Position numbers and translations under genes: made by a program. This document shows, in pieces, positions 1 to 8,153 of a stretch of 64,000 bases of DNA. This DNA comes from Heyndrickxia sporothermodurans (lineage in GTDB: Bacteria > Bacillota > Bacilli > Bacillales > Bacillaceae_C), in contig BORH01000007.1 in the NCBI GenBank assembly GCA_018333075.1, positions 186,001 through 250,000 on the forward strand. The letters run 5' to 3'. A model generated the notes under the pieces. That model ran no database searches. It saw only the letters and a list, made by a program, of their open reading frames with translations, and was not told the DNA's origin. Positions within the stretch are counted from its first letter, which is position 1; each line of letters begins with the position of its first letter.

Positions 1-1438
1 AGTTTTTTCCAATATCTGTACGAACGCGATTTTTCAAATCGGAAAGTGTATAATCAACACCTGTATCGACAACCGCAATTAGTGTGTCTTTTACATTGCG
101 TTTATTAACTAGATTTTGCAGCTTATCATTTTGAATATCTGCACCTTTTTTCCCTTCGTCTCCACCTAAATTTTTCAACGACCATTGATATGGTGATTGA
201 ATATCCTTAGAAAGAGTGTGGAATGTTTGAACAGGTTCTACAAACTCAACCTCAGGAAGTTTTTCTACTTGTTTAATAGTTGCCTGAAGTGTTTTCTCTT
301 TAGAACTTGCACTCATACCTGCATATTGCTCATCATTCATATCCACAACATACATGTTATCGAATAATGCATCCTCTTTTTTTACAGCTGATAGAGAGGA
401 GAAGGCTTTGCTTCCTTTTGTTTTAGACTGTAAAGAGCTTAGCTTTTTACCAGGCTTAAGCTTAACAATATATTTACCCTTGGATGAATCAGGAAGCTTC
501 ATTCCTGCCTTGCTTGAAACATCTATTAATCTTTCACCTGCTAGACTAGTAAGACCAATTTTTTCCGCAAGATCATCCATTTGAGATTTTAATTTAGCTG
601 GAACTGCATTACTAGCAATATCGAATAAAGCATTAATTGCTTTTTCCTCGTCCTTGCTGATTACACGTGTGCTATTAACACCATTTTTATTTAAATCATT
701 TACAAGTGGTTGTAGAACAACTAAATTGTCATAAACCTCATCTCTCATGCTTTTACTAAATGCTAACTTAAAAGCGAGGAAAGGAGCTGATTTATAATAT
801 AAAGACGACAATTGACGTCCTTCTTTAGTTTTTGAAAGAATTCCGTCACGGAATAGACGAATGGCTTTTAGCATATCCTTTCCGCTTTTCTTGCCACTAG
901 CACTAAACTCAACAGGACAATCTCCTGAAGAAGCTTCCTCATTTGGCGGTAATTTTACCGAACTCGTTGACATTGAATAATTAGCAGGTCCTAATTCTAC
1001 GCCTTCAAGTGGAATTTCTGGATCTTCTGTGAACCCATAATATTCTACTTTAATGTAGTATGGACCATCCCACGCATAAGGGAATTGAATGACTGCTGGT
1101 GCATCAGGTGCCGTACCAGCTGCATATTGCTCAAAGGTTTGATCCTTTTCTGCATTTTCTTTACTAGAGTAGACAAACACATTGACCATTTGATCACTTT
1201 TTACTTCTAGTTTCATGTGCGAATATTTAGAAATTTGATCACTTGTTGGAGTGATTTTGTACCAATGTACATCAGGTTGCTCGAACGTCCCTTCTACCAC
1301 TTTCCCATTTGTAATGGTAGTCGCCTCTTCAATCGGCGTCACTGAAACTGTTTCCGCTTGATATTTTTGCGGGATCATGAATCCAACTATCAAGGTGAAA
1401 ACAAGTAGCAATGCTGTGATTTTACTTACTTTCTTCAC
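1..1438 (-). CDS. Secreted subtilisin-like (S8) serine protease, N-terminal part
   Basis: Only the N-terminal ~478 residues lie in the window; the gene runs off the left edge. The GTG start at 1438 has a strong GAGGGGG ribosome binding site. A signal peptide (KK, then a hydrophobic stretch ending near residue 30) shows export. Residues ~35-140 resemble a bacterial pre-peptidase (PPC-like) beta domain (HWYKITP, YYIKVEYYG). Residues ~330-410 look like an I9-type propeptide (GKYIVKLKPGK, VEFVEPVQ). The catalytic Asp is D458 in IAVVDTGVDYT; the His and Ser lie outside the window. The long N-terminal extension before the protease domain is typical of large secreted Bacillus S8 proteases. The substrate cannot be told. 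Confidence 0.88.
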   Translation of the reverse strand, partial: MKKVSKITALLLVFTLIVGFMIPQKYQAETVSVTPIEEATTITNGKVVEGTFEQPDVHWYKITPTSDQISKYSHMKLEVKSDQMVNVFVYSSKENAEKDQTFEQYAAGTAPDAPAVIQFPYAWDGPYYIKVEYYGFTEDPEIPLEGVELGPANYSMSTSSVKLPPNEEASSGDCPVEFSASGKKSGKDMLKAIRLFRDGILSKTKEGRQLSSLYYKSAPFLAFKLAFSKSMRDEVYDNLVVLQPLVNDLNKNGVNSTRVISKDEEKAINALFDIASNAVPAKLKSQMDDLAEKIGLTSLAGERLIDVSSKAGMKLPDSSKGKYIVKLKPGKKLSSLQSKTKGSKAFSSLSAVKKEDALFDNMYVVDMNDEQYAGMSASSKEKTLQATIKQVEKLPEVEFVEPVQTFHTLSKDIQSPYQWSLKNLGGDEGKKGADIQNDKLQNLVNKRNVKDTLIAVVDTGVDYTLSDLKNRVRTDIGKN

Positions 1439-1642
1439 TAAAAGGCCCCCTCATAAATTTATTTTTGGAAAACAACTTCTAATCTATCATATGAGCTATT
1501 GGATAATATTTCAATTAAAATATAATATTTCCATATAAATATCACATTTCCTTATAGATTAGCAGATGTACCACACACATATCTCTTTCAATTGTCACAC
1601 TCTATTACTTACATTCAAAACAATATACGGTTTCATTATTTT

Positions 1643-1669
1643 GGGACGGAGGGACAGGTCCCTTGTCCC
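1643..1669 (+). repeat. 27-nt GGGAC...GTCCC dispersed repeat, copy 1
   Basis: A 27-nt element beginning GGGACGGAGGGAC and ending CCTTGTCCC. Its outer arms GGGAC/GTCCC are self-complementary. Related 27-nt elements lie at 1708-1734 (opposite strand), 50566-50592 and 59756-59782. With the next copy it makes an inverted pair, as in REP/BIME elements. Confidence 0.75.
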
Positions 1670-1687
1670 TCCTCTGCAATTCTAGAC

Positions 1688-2245
1688 TCACATTGATAGA
1701 TGAGTGTGGGACGAGGGACCTGACCCCCTGTCCCGTAATTCACGTATTAATTGAAATATTTGTCCTCTGTGATGGGCTTCATGTTCGATTAAATGGTAGA
1801 CTACCCATTCAGGTGTGACATCATATTGCTCCAACACTCTTGGTCTTTTCCAATCTGCTAAAGTCATGGATCGAAAGTGAGCTAAAAATACTTCCCGTAC
1901 TTTATTCAAACGATAAATATGCTCTTCTAAGCTTTGTCCTTCGATATGAACTAGAGAATCATCATCTGATCGACAATCTAATGGGAACAAGGAAAGGATT
2001 TCCTCATCATACTCTTTTTCAAGAACCTCGACATACAGCCAATCTGCTTCAATAAGTGCAATATGATATAGTAATGAGCCAATCGTCTGTCTCTCATCAA
2101 TTTTTGCATCAAGCATACTTGGACTAATTTGCGAAATCCCTTTTAGTAGATCTTGCCGAACATCCTCCATGCACCATAGCCATCGACCAATTTCTTCTTC
2201 ATATCCTGGTAGAGCTTGTACCTGTAAAGATTTTCTTTCCAACAA
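1688..2245 (-). CDS. DinB-family putative metal-dependent enzyme
   Basis: 185 residues. The four-helix DinB/YfiT-like fold is indicated by the N-terminal His in LLYHIALIEADW (~residue 62) and the C-terminal HEAHHRGQ motif (~residue 160), which together usually bind a divalent metal. Members are often thiol-dependent S-transferases or damage-inducible proteins of unknown substrate. The TTG start at 2245 follows a good GAGGAGG site. The last ~16 residues (RDRGSGPSS...) are encoded by the GGGAC repeat and have no place in the fold, so the original 3' end was probably replaced by repeat insertion. Two other DinB paralogues lie at 14.9 and 60.0 kb. Confidence 0.85.
   Translation of the reverse strand: MLERKSLQVQALPGYEEEIGRWLWCMEDVRQDLLKGISQISPSMLDAKIDERQTIGSLLYHIALIEADWLYVEVLEKEYDEEILSLFPLDCRSDDDSLVHIEGQSLEEHIYRLNKVREVFLAHFRSMTLADWKRPRVLEQYDVTPEWVVYHLIEHEAHHRGQIFQLIRELRDRGSGPSSHTHLSM
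1708..1734 (-). repeat. 27-nt GGGAC...GTCCC dispersed repeat, copy 2, within a gene end
   Basis: Minus-strand copy of the 27-nt element (GGGACAGGGGGTCAGG at its start, CGTCCC at its end), inverted relative to the copy at 1643. It lies inside the 3' end of the adjacent DinB-family gene and encodes part of its tail. Confidence 0.75.
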
Positions 2246-2364
2246 TTATCGCCTCCTCTTCCTATACTATTCTCTTAAAAAATATGTTTTTCCTTTATAA
2301 GCTGATTTTCGAAGTCATAAAAACTACAAAATAAGAAAAAAATAATAGTTAAAAATAACTGGTA

Positions 2365-2643
2365 GTGAGAATCATCAAGAAATTATTAATTTGTATATCC
2401 TTCTTTATATTTTCCCTTCATTCTTTTAGTTTACAAAATGGCTATGCCCAAAAGCCTATTCTCCCCTATGTCAGGTGGGGAAATATTGCTTTAGAAAAAG
2501 TCAAAAATAAATACCCGAACATTCAAGTAATCAATTATTTGCACGTTAGCCATGTAGCAGGCCCCCGAACTTCTATCGAAAAATTTAAGTTTTTGTTAAA
2601 AAATCATTCAAAGGAATTTGGCGTATTTATTACCATTGAATAA
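2365..2643 (+). CDS. YqzG/YhdC-like secreted small protein (DUF3889)
   Basis: 92 residues with a clear signal peptide (hydrophobic ISFFIFSLHSF, cleavage near GYAQ). The mature part QKPILPYVRWGNIALEKVK followed by KYPNIQVINYLHV and EFGVFITIE matches the pattern I associate with B. subtilis YqzG and YhdC, of unknown function. The GTG start at 2365 gives the full signal peptide, but the ribosome binding site is poor. A terminator hairpin follows at 2726. Confidence 0.7.
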   Translation: MRIIKKLLICISFFIFSLHSFSLQNGYAQKPILPYVRWGNIALEKVKNKYPNIQVINYLHVSHVAGPRTSIEKFKFLLKNHSKEFGVFITIE

Positions 2644-2725
2644 CGGGAAAAATTTTATAGACTACTCGAAAATCAGCGTTAAATGGAACAACTAAGTAAA
2701 GTAAAAACAATTTGATAAAAAATGA

Positions 2726-2756
2726 AGAGACCAAATCGCAAAATGATTTGGTCTCT
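2726..2756 (+). terminator. Rho-independent terminator after the YqzG-like gene
   Basis: Twelve-base arms AGAGACCAAATC / GATTTGGTCTCT separated by seven bases. The T-run follows only after a short interval, so efficiency is uncertain. Confidence 0.6.
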
Positions 2757-2995
2757 ATTGATTGCCGGTTTTTAACATATTTTCAAAAATTAATAATTTT
2801 TATTAAAATATTCAAAATATTTATGTTATAGTAAAAATAAGTTTATTAGGGATTTTTTTATAAATAAAAGTTTTTAATTGAATATTAAAGTGCAGTTAGT
2901 CAACTAGAGAAATTTTTTTTAATTAAAGGCTAAGCTATTTTTCATAAGTAAATTATGTTGGAACTTGTGATTTCTTTAGAAAGGGGATGAAAAAG

Positions 2996-3970
2996 ATGCT
3001 AGCAGTTTCCTATTCTACCATAAGCGAAAGGGCAATAAGTGACTATATTGCTGATAATTATTCTATTAAACCTGTAGAGGTAACCTATCTTATAAGAGGG
3101 ATTAATGATACATATATTGTCAGAGATGAGCATTCAAAGTATGTATTTAGGGTTTATAGAAGTGATTGGAGAACACATGAAGAAGAAGTTGCTTTTGAAC
3201 TAGAGTTATTAATTTATTTAAAGAAACAAGGGTTATCAGTTTCTTACCCCATTGCAAAAAATGACGGCAATTATTTGAACACGCTCCATGTACCAGAAGG
3301 GAAGCGTTTCGGAGTGTTATTTAGTTATGCTGATGGTGAAGAAAAACCTATAGATAATGAAAATATCAGCTCGTTATTTGGAAAAGCAGTTGCAGAATTC
3401 CATATGAAAACAGCTCAGTTTACAAGCAATAAGCAGCGTTCGGAGTTGAATTTAGAATTTCTCATTGATAAACCACTCAAAATCATTCAGCAAGCAATGT
3501 TACATAGGAAAGAAGATTTTGCTTTCTTAGAAAAAGTTGCTATTAAACTAAAAAATATAATCCAAGACTTAAAACTCCGAGGGCTTGATTGGGGAATTTG
3601 TCATGGAGATTTACACGGTAACCAAAATGTAAGTTTCCGTAAAGATTTATCATATACTCATTATGACTTTGACATTTGTGGATATGGTTGGAGAGCATAT
3701 GACATTGCTGAATTTAGACTTGCTCGACAGTATCACACTAATGGAGATAAGGAACTTTTAGAACGTTTATGGGAAGCCTTTCTTAAAGGATATACATCCG
3801 TAAGAGAATTAGGGAAAAATGATTTAGAAGCAATCCCTGTGTTTGTATGGATTAGGGAGCTATGGCTGATGGGGTTATGCTTTCAACTCTGTCATATTGA
3901 TGGAGTAATTGACACTGGGGACGATTTTATAGATGATAAAATTGAATTGTTTAGAAAGGTGAAATTGTAA
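2996..3970 (+). CDS. Aminoglycoside phosphotransferase-fold kinase
   Basis: About 324 residues of the APH/choline-kinase fold. The catalytic-loop motif CHGDLHGNQ lies at ~202-210 and the metal-binding DFDICGYGWRAYDIA ~22 residues later. YVFRVYRSDW near residue 65 supplies the ATP-binding Lys/Arg region and the acidic EEEVAFELELL follows. The Ser-Ile-N-terminal shape and size recall SrkA- and ThrB2-like small-molecule kinases rather than a true resistance enzyme. The first ATG (2987) directly abuts AAAGGGG, leaving no spacing, so the second ATG at 2996 is preferred. Monocistronic, with a strong terminator at 4042. The substrate is unknown. Confidence 0.8.
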   Translation: MLAVSYSTISERAISDYIADNYSIKPVEVTYLIRGINDTYIVRDEHSKYVFRVYRSDWRTHEEEVAFELELLIYLKKQGLSVSYPIAKNDGNYLNTLHVPEGKRFGVLFSYADGEEKPIDNENISSLFGKAVAEFHMKTAQFTSNKQRSELNLEFLIDKPLKIIQQAMLHRKEDFAFLEKVAIKLKNIIQDLKLRGLDWGICHGDLHGNQNVSFRKDLSYTHYDFDICGYGWRAYDIAEFRLARQYHTNGDKELLERLWEAFLKGYTSVRELGKNDLEAIPVFVWIRELWLMGLCFQLCHIDGVIDTGDDFIDDKIELFRKVKL

Positions 3971-4041
3971 AATTCTACTAAAAGTATTTTATAAGAAGTG
4001 AACGATTTATTAAACAAATGGATCCTATCGTTTAAAATAGG

Positions 4042-4075
4042 AAAAATGCTTGGGTTATTATTCCAAGCATTTTTG
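4042..4075 (+). terminator. Strong Rho-independent terminator
   Basis: Arms AAAATGCTTGG / CCAAGCATTTT with a short loop and a T-run, placed after the kinase gene. Confidence 0.8.
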
Positions 4076-4157
4076 TATGCATATGGTACTGTTATTAAGC
4101 TATTTCTGTTTTTAAACTTGCTAATTTATGATCGAAACATCTTTGTTTCTAATGATT

Positions 4158-4541
4158 TTATTTATTTTTTTCCATCACCGCAAAGTAATTTTCTTCATTA
4201 TCTGCAAAGTTAAATACTCTACCAGAAGGCATATTTACAATTTGTCCAACCGTGATTTTTTTCTCCAATAAATCTTGATGCAATTGATCAAGATTGTCTG
4301 TGAAAAACATTAAAGAAGGTATATGTAGATTTAATTCAGGCTGCATTTTCGCAATTAGTTCCTTATTATGAAGAACGAGACTAGTCTCTGCGTCCTTTGA
4401 TGGAGCGATTTCAATCCATCTCATCCCTTGACCATTATTCTCTTCAGAAACGACGATAAACCCAACTTTTTCTGTCCAAAATTTCACGGATTCGTCCTGG
4501 TTATTTACATAAATCATAATTTGACCAACTTTATTAATCAT
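4158..4541 (-). CDS. VOC (glyoxalase/bleomycin-resistance fold) protein
   Basis: 127 residues with the paired beta-alpha-beta modules of the vicinal-oxygen-chelate superfamily: QIMIYVNNQDESVKFWTEKVGF at the N-terminus, and SLMFFTDNLDQLHQDL with a final NFADNEENYFAVMEK. Such proteins act as glyoxalases, dioxygenases or antibiotic-binding proteins; nothing here tells which. The start has an ideal GGAGG site eight bases before the ATG. Confidence 0.82.
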   Translation of the reverse strand: MINKVGQIMIYVNNQDESVKFWTEKVGFIVVSEENNGQGMRWIEIAPSKDAETSLVLHNKELIAKMQPELNLHIPSLMFFTDNLDQLHQDLLEKKITVGQIVNMPSGRVFNFADNEENYFAVMEKNK

Positions 4542-4587
4542 GTTAATTCCTCCATTTCAAAATGCTTTCATATTATTATACCCTTAT

Positions 4588-5205
4588 CTATTTTTCATAG
4601 TTAACTTGAAAAGGTTTTACTTTCCATTTAATAATTAATTTATATAGAATTTTATAAATAAGAAAACCTAAGACTGCACCCAGTGTATTAAAAATAACAT
4701 CATCTATATCGACGGTTCTTCCAAATCCACCTGCAAACAATTCTAAAAATTGAATAAATTCAATACAAACTGACATCCCCAAACCTAATAAAACCATTCT
4801 TTTAAAGTCCTTATATTTTTTCGATAGGATAGGAATCAATATACCTAAAGGCACAAATAATAAAATATTTCCACCAACATTTCTTATAATTAATCTAATC
4901 ATAAATGCTGAATCACCATCATATGCATGTCCAATCCGACCTATATCATGTATCACTGAAACAAACGGAATTAGATTTATTCCAAATTTTATTCTTTCCC
5001 AACTATAATCAATCCATAATGCTAATGGAAAAAATGTCACTGAAATCACAAGAAGGATATATAAAGTAAAGAGGATTCGTACTCCTTCCTTAAACCAAAA
5101 TGTTAGATTCCATTTTCTATATTGAAGCCCTACAAAAATGCTGCGTATAACGATATAACCTATCATCCCTAGAAATACAATGAATCTTCCATCAAGTAAA
5201 TACAA
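4588..5205 (-). CDS. VanZ-family membrane protein
   Basis: 205 residues, multi-pass. VanZ-family motifs are present: NLIPF near residue 76, NILLFVPLGILIP (~113-125), CIEFIQF (~146), and RTVDIDDVIFNTLGAVLGF (~163-181). The family includes teicoplanin-resistance VanZ, but most members are unlinked to van genes and of unknown role; no van genes are nearby. The TTG start follows AAGGAG with a somewhat long spacing. Stand-alone gene. Confidence 0.85.
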   Translation of the reverse strand: MYLLDGRFIVFLGMIGYIVIRSIFVGLQYRKWNLTFWFKEGVRILFTLYILLVISVTFFPLALWIDYSWERIKFGINLIPFVSVIHDIGRIGHAYDGDSAFMIRLIIRNVGGNILLFVPLGILIPILSKKYKDFKRMVLLGLGMSVCIEFIQFLELFAGGFGRTVDIDDVIFNTLGAVLGFLIYKILYKLIIKWKVKPFQVNYEK

Positions 5206-5301
5206 TTAGCTCTTCACTCCTTTCCTTTCAAACGTTTGTTTCAAGATAGATAAAGTCCTAAGGTTGAAACAATGCTTTGTTTCAACCCGTTTAACAAGTA
5301 A

Positions 5302-6012
5302 TTAATGGTCACTTTTCAGCAGCTCATCTATTGCATTAGGAAACAACGGTTGACTTAATTGCAAAATAGCTTTCGCGTACTCTTGTATTTCTTTCTGTGC
5401 ATCATGCTCTAGTCTTTGATTTAAGAAATGGCAAACCGATTGTAATGAAGCAGTCCAATACCAACGTACATACATTCCATAGGCGGGTAGAAACAATCTT
5501 GCCTGCTCTGCACAAATGCCATCTTTAAGAGCTGACTCATATTTACGTATCCCTTCATCCACAAAATCCATCAGCGCTTGTGTGTATTTATCCCCTAGTT
5601 CCATAGAGACAATTTGACCGCTACCTTGCTTCGAATTTTCTGGTTTACTTCTCCATTCATCATTTGAAGGAATATAGAAATTAGGTTCCTCCGTAATATA
5701 TCTTCGACTAGATTCATTCCACGCATCTAAACTATCTCCCGTACCTTCCTGATGAGAGGACCCAATCACATACTTCCACCATTGCCGCGCCACCATCAGT
5801 GGAGCATAAACTTCAAATTGCAAAATGACATGTCGAAACGGTGAAGTATGACCTTCTCTCGCAAGAAATTTGATTAATTTAATATCTCTTTCATTTAATT
5901 CATTTGACTCCTTTGCATACGAAACTCTAGCAGAATTAACAACCGTTAAATCAGATCCCATATGATTAACAAGGCGAACATACCCTTTATCTAATACATT
6001 GATCATATCCAT
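5302..6012 (-). CDS. thyX: Flavin-dependent thymidylate synthase ThyX
   Basis: 236 residues. ThyX makes dTMP from dUMP with methylene-tetrahydrofolate and FAD. Visible features: N-terminal VRLVNHMGSDLTVVNSARVSY, the FAD/dUMP-binding EGHTSPFRHVILQFEVYAPLMVARQWW, NESSRRYITEEPNFYIP, and C-terminal SVCHFLNQRLEHDAQKEIQEYA. The usual RHRxxSxN signature is not compact: RQWWKY is followed by an insertion (VIGSSHQEGTGDSLDAW) before NESSRRY, a form seen in longer ThyX variants. Start ATG at 6012 with AAGGAGAG upstream. Whether a classical thyA also exists cannot be seen here. Confidence 0.92.
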   Translation of the reverse strand: MDMINVLDKGYVRLVNHMGSDLTVVNSARVSYAKESNELNERDIKLIKFLAREGHTSPFRHVILQFEVYAPLMVARQWWKYVIGSSHQEGTGDSLDAWNESSRRYITEEPNFYIPSNDEWRSKPENSKQGSGQIVSMELGDKYTQALMDFVDEGIRKYESALKDGICAEQARLFLPAYGMYVRWYWTASLQSVCHFLNQRLEHDAQKEIQEYAKAILQLSQPLFPNAIDELLKSDH

Positions 6013-6140
6013 CTTTTTTTCTCTCCTTTAAAATCATTCGTTCTTTCCTAAATTGGAAATGAACTTGTGCCCTCCTTATTATTCCATATCCTTATTGCAA
6101 ATTCCTTTATAAAAATTTTTTTAGTTTGTAGTATATAAAT

Positions 6141-6717
6141 TTCGATTTGGGACTCATCTTTTTCTATTTGTAGACCATTGTTCTCGTTTTGTGGACCATT
6201 CCTTGTCTTCGGTTTGTCCTGTACTGTTTGTGGAGCATTGATTCCGATTTGGGACTCATCTTTTTCTATTTGTGGACCATTGTTCTCGTTTTGTGGACCA
6301 TTCCTTGTCTCCGTTTTGTCCTGTTCCATGTTTGTGGAGCATTGATTCCGATTTGGGACTCATCTTTTTCTATTTGTGGACCATTGTTCTCGTTTTGTGG
6401 AGCATTCCTTGTCTTCGGTTTGTCCTGTACCTTGTTTGTGGAGCATTGATTCCGATTTGAGACTCATCTTTTTCTATTTATGGACCATTGTTCTCGTTTT
6501 GTGGAGCATTCCTTGTCTCCGTTCGTCCTGTACCTTGTTTGTGGACCATTGATTCCGATTTGAGACTCATCTTTTTCTATATGTGGACCATTGTTCTCGT
6601 TTTGTGGAGCATTCCTTGTTTCCGTTTTGTCCTGTACCTTGTTTGTGGACCATTGATTCCGATTTGAGACTCATCTTTTTCTATTTATGAACCATTGTTC
6701 TCGTTTTGTGGAGCATA
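6141..6717. repeat. Minisatellite: six ~104-bp tandem units
   Basis: Units beginning TTCCGATTTG start at 6141 (TTCGATTTGG variant), 6242, 6346, 6450, 6553 and 6657, so spacings are 101, 104, 104, 103 and 104; the last unit is partial. Each unit is itself built from ~21-bp words, on the minus strand AATGGTCCACAAA, ATGAGTCCCAAAT and AATGCTCCACAAA. Unit lengths are not multiples of three, so the array cannot be one repeat protein, although a 93-codon open frame (6048-6329, minus; repeated NGPQ/ESQ/APQT words) crosses two units. It separates thyX from a methyltransferase gene. A related short run is at 51922-51990. Confidence 0.9.
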
Positions 6718-6746
6718 AACTTCCCGATATGTATCTTCTAAATATA

Positions 6747-6771
6747 AAAAAGCCAACAAGATGTTGACTTT
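6747..6771 (-). terminator. Terminator after the methyltransferase gene
   Basis: Plus-strand AAAAGCCAACA aga TGTTGACTTTT; on the minus strand the stem is followed by TTTTTTA. It sits just past the stop at 6779. Confidence 0.75.
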
Positions 6772-6778
6772 TCCTTGC

Positions 6779-7549
6779 TTATTTTACTTTTTTGCCAACA
6801 TAAATCATTGAGTAGCTATCATTTGTTATCGGTCCTTCATTCCAGTCCTGATAAACACTTAAAATTTCGAAGCCGTTATAAAATAATAATCGTTCCATTT
6901 CTTTTGGATAGACATATCGTAAGCTGATGTTTGTTCTTTTTTCATCTTGCTTTTGGCCTTCCGTATTAAAAAATTTTCTAATAGTTGTGTAGTGTTGAAT
7001 TTGATTCAGTGCATCATAATAACTGATTGTATAAACATCTACTTTATTTTGAGTCTCAGAATCTATATATGATCGCCAGTATTCCTCTGTACTTGGTTGT
7101 AATAATTCTTCTTTAGATGGAAACCTTGTATCAAAAATAAAAGTTCCACCAAATTCAAGATGTTTATTTACAGAGGTTAATAGTCCGTCCTGTGCTTCAT
7201 TTGTAAGAAAGTGTTGAAAAGAATTGCCGACCGAATAAATCATTTGGCTTTTTACATTTACATTGAATTTTGTACAATCCTGTTCAACCCATTCAATCGG
7301 TGAATTTAGTTTACTAGATTTCTTTATCGCTTCATTTAACATTCCATTATGTATATCCACACCAATCATTTGATAACCTTTGTTTGCTAACGGAATGGTT
7401 GCTCTGCCAGTGCCACATGCTAAATCTATTATTGGCCCATTTGTTTTAGCAGCCCATTTTAATAGGAAGGGAATGTCCTCTGTGTATGGATTATTTTCTT
7501 TATCGTACAAAATAGGATCATCATATTCCTCAAAATTTACTAATTCCAT
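6779..7549 (-). CDS. Class I SAM-dependent methyltransferase
   Basis: 256 residues from the ATG at 7549, preferred over 7573 because GAAGGTG lies seven bases upstream. The Rossmann motif I is PIIDLACGTGRATIPLA (~residues 40-56), motif II GVDIHNGML (~65), then WVEQDC (~88) and an MIYSVGNSFQHF motif IV. The C-terminal antiparallel strands (RYVYPKEMERLLFYNGFEILSVYQDW) are usual for small-molecule methyltransferases. Substrate unknown. Confidence 0.82.
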   Translation of the reverse strand: MELVNFEEYDDPILYDKENNPYTEDIPFLLKWAAKTNGPIIDLACGTGRATIPLANKGYQMIGVDIHNGMLNEAIKKSSKLNSPIEWVEQDCTKFNVNVKSQMIYSVGNSFQHFLTNEAQDGLLTSVNKHLEFGGTFIFDTRFPSKEELLQPSTEEYWRSYIDSETQNKVDVYTISYYDALNQIQHYTTIRKFFNTEGQKQDEKRTNISLRYVYPKEMERLLFYNGFEILSVYQDWNEGPITNDSYSMIYVGKKVK

Positions 7550-7573
7550 TTTATGCACCTTCACCTTCATCAT

Positions 7574-7805
7574 TTTCTTTCGTATCTACTGGTATATATC
7601 TTACAGGTAAACGAAAAATATTCTGTACCGTTCTTTTCCAAAGTTCGGAACAATTCACAAGTAAAAAAGAAGCTTTTTCCACTACAGCATAAACAATATC
7701 ATCTTTGGAATTTGTTCCAGATCCATTCATATACGTTCATCATTCTGCGTACTCCGATAATTACATTTTACCTATAATAGTAGTAAACGAATTCAATTTT
7801 TATAT
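7574..7805. other. Intergenic stretch without recognised feature
   Basis: AT-rich sequence between the methyltransferase and the toxin-antitoxin-like locus. No convincing gene, promoter pair or repeat seen. Confidence 0.5.
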
Positions 7806-7832
7806 TTGAATTTTCTCAAACTAGGGTATACT
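7806..7832 (+). promoter_or_regulatory. Promoter candidate for the antisense RNA
   Basis: TTGAAT (7806-7811) and TATACT (7827-7832), 15 bases apart (16 if TTTGAA is taken). The predicted start is near 7839. The toxin promoter at 8154 has the same TTGAA/TATACT geometry. Confidence 0.5.
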
Positions 7833-7838
7833 ATAAGT

Positions 7839-7976
7839 GTATACACATAAAATAAAAACCAAGGAGCGCCAACTCCCTGGTTTACCGTAACTACCGTTTG
7901 CAAAGGCGGTATGTTCAAGTTAATGACGAGAAGAACCACCCTTACGTTTGCGACGGTGCGGGTGGTTCTTTTTTGT
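7839..7976 (+). ncRNA. Candidate antisense antitoxin RNA
   Basis: Predicted ~140-nt transcript from the 7806 promoter to a strong intrinsic terminator (arms AAGAACCACCC / GGGTGGTTCTT, then TTTTTT, 7930-7976). It runs antisense to the last ~60 bases of the 53-codon toxin-like frame and to its 3' untranslated region and terminator, an overlap of ~125 bases. This is the convergent layout of Bacillus type I pairs such as TxpA/RatA and BsrG/SR4. It contains no convincing open frame. Inferred from sequence signals only. Confidence 0.55.
7856..7883 (-). terminator. Terminator of the toxin-like mRNA
   Basis: Minus-strand stem AAACCAGGGAG / CTCCTTGGTTT with one mismatch, followed by TTATTTT. It lies 37 bases past the stop at 7920. 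Confidence 0.7.
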
Positions 7977-8081
7977 CATTTTCCGCCACTTGCGATTAAC
8001 TATGCGACTAGCAATAGCAGTAGCAAGCGCTGCAAAGAATACATTTACTGTATTCTCTATCAATGACTTCAAAGAATCCAT
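7920..8081 (-). CDS. 53-residue membrane peptide, type I toxin candidate
   Basis: ATG at 8081 follows a near-perfect AAGGAGGTGAT site. The product begins MDSLKSLIENTVNVFFAA, continues with a hydrophobic/amphipathic helix to IASRIVN, and ends in a very basic tail (RKWRKMTKK, HPHRRKRKGG). Short hydrophobic segment plus charged C-terminus is the build of Fst/TxpA/BsrG-type membrane toxins. Its own promoter (8154-8180), a hairpin that hides the ribosome binding site (8091-8116), its terminator (7856) and a convergent antisense RNA (7839-7976) all support a type I system. I do not recognise a named family; it could instead be a small regulatory membrane protein. Confidence 0.72.
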   Translation of the reverse strand: MDSLKSLIENTVNVFFAALATAIASRIVNRKWRKMTKKNHPHRRKRKGGSSRH

Positions 8082-8090
8082 TGGTATATC

Positions 8091-8116
8091 ACCTCCTTAC
8101 CATTAAAAAGGAAGGT
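8091..8116 (-). promoter_or_regulatory. Hairpin sequestering the toxin ribosome binding site
   Basis: In the mRNA, ACCTTCCTT can pair with AAGGAGGT across a nine-base loop (one bulged U), burying the Shine-Dalgarno sequence. Such masking is known in type I toxin mRNAs. Confidence 0.55.
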
Positions 8117-8153
8117 GAGCATACCACCCGCATCCAAGTAGTTACTAGCAAAA

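Noticed and set aside
4588-5205. Glycopeptide-resistance vanZ
   Set aside because: Family motifs only; no vanHAX or vanRS genes in the window, and most VanZ-family proteins are unrelated to resistance.
6048-6329. 93-codon frame reading NGPQ/ESQ words across the minisatellite
   Set aside because: It has no ribosome binding site, and the other units shift frame because unit lengths are not multiples of three.
6141-6717. Could the tandem array be a CRISPR?
   Set aside because: Units are contiguous with no unique spacers, unit length is ~104 bp, and no cas genes are nearby.
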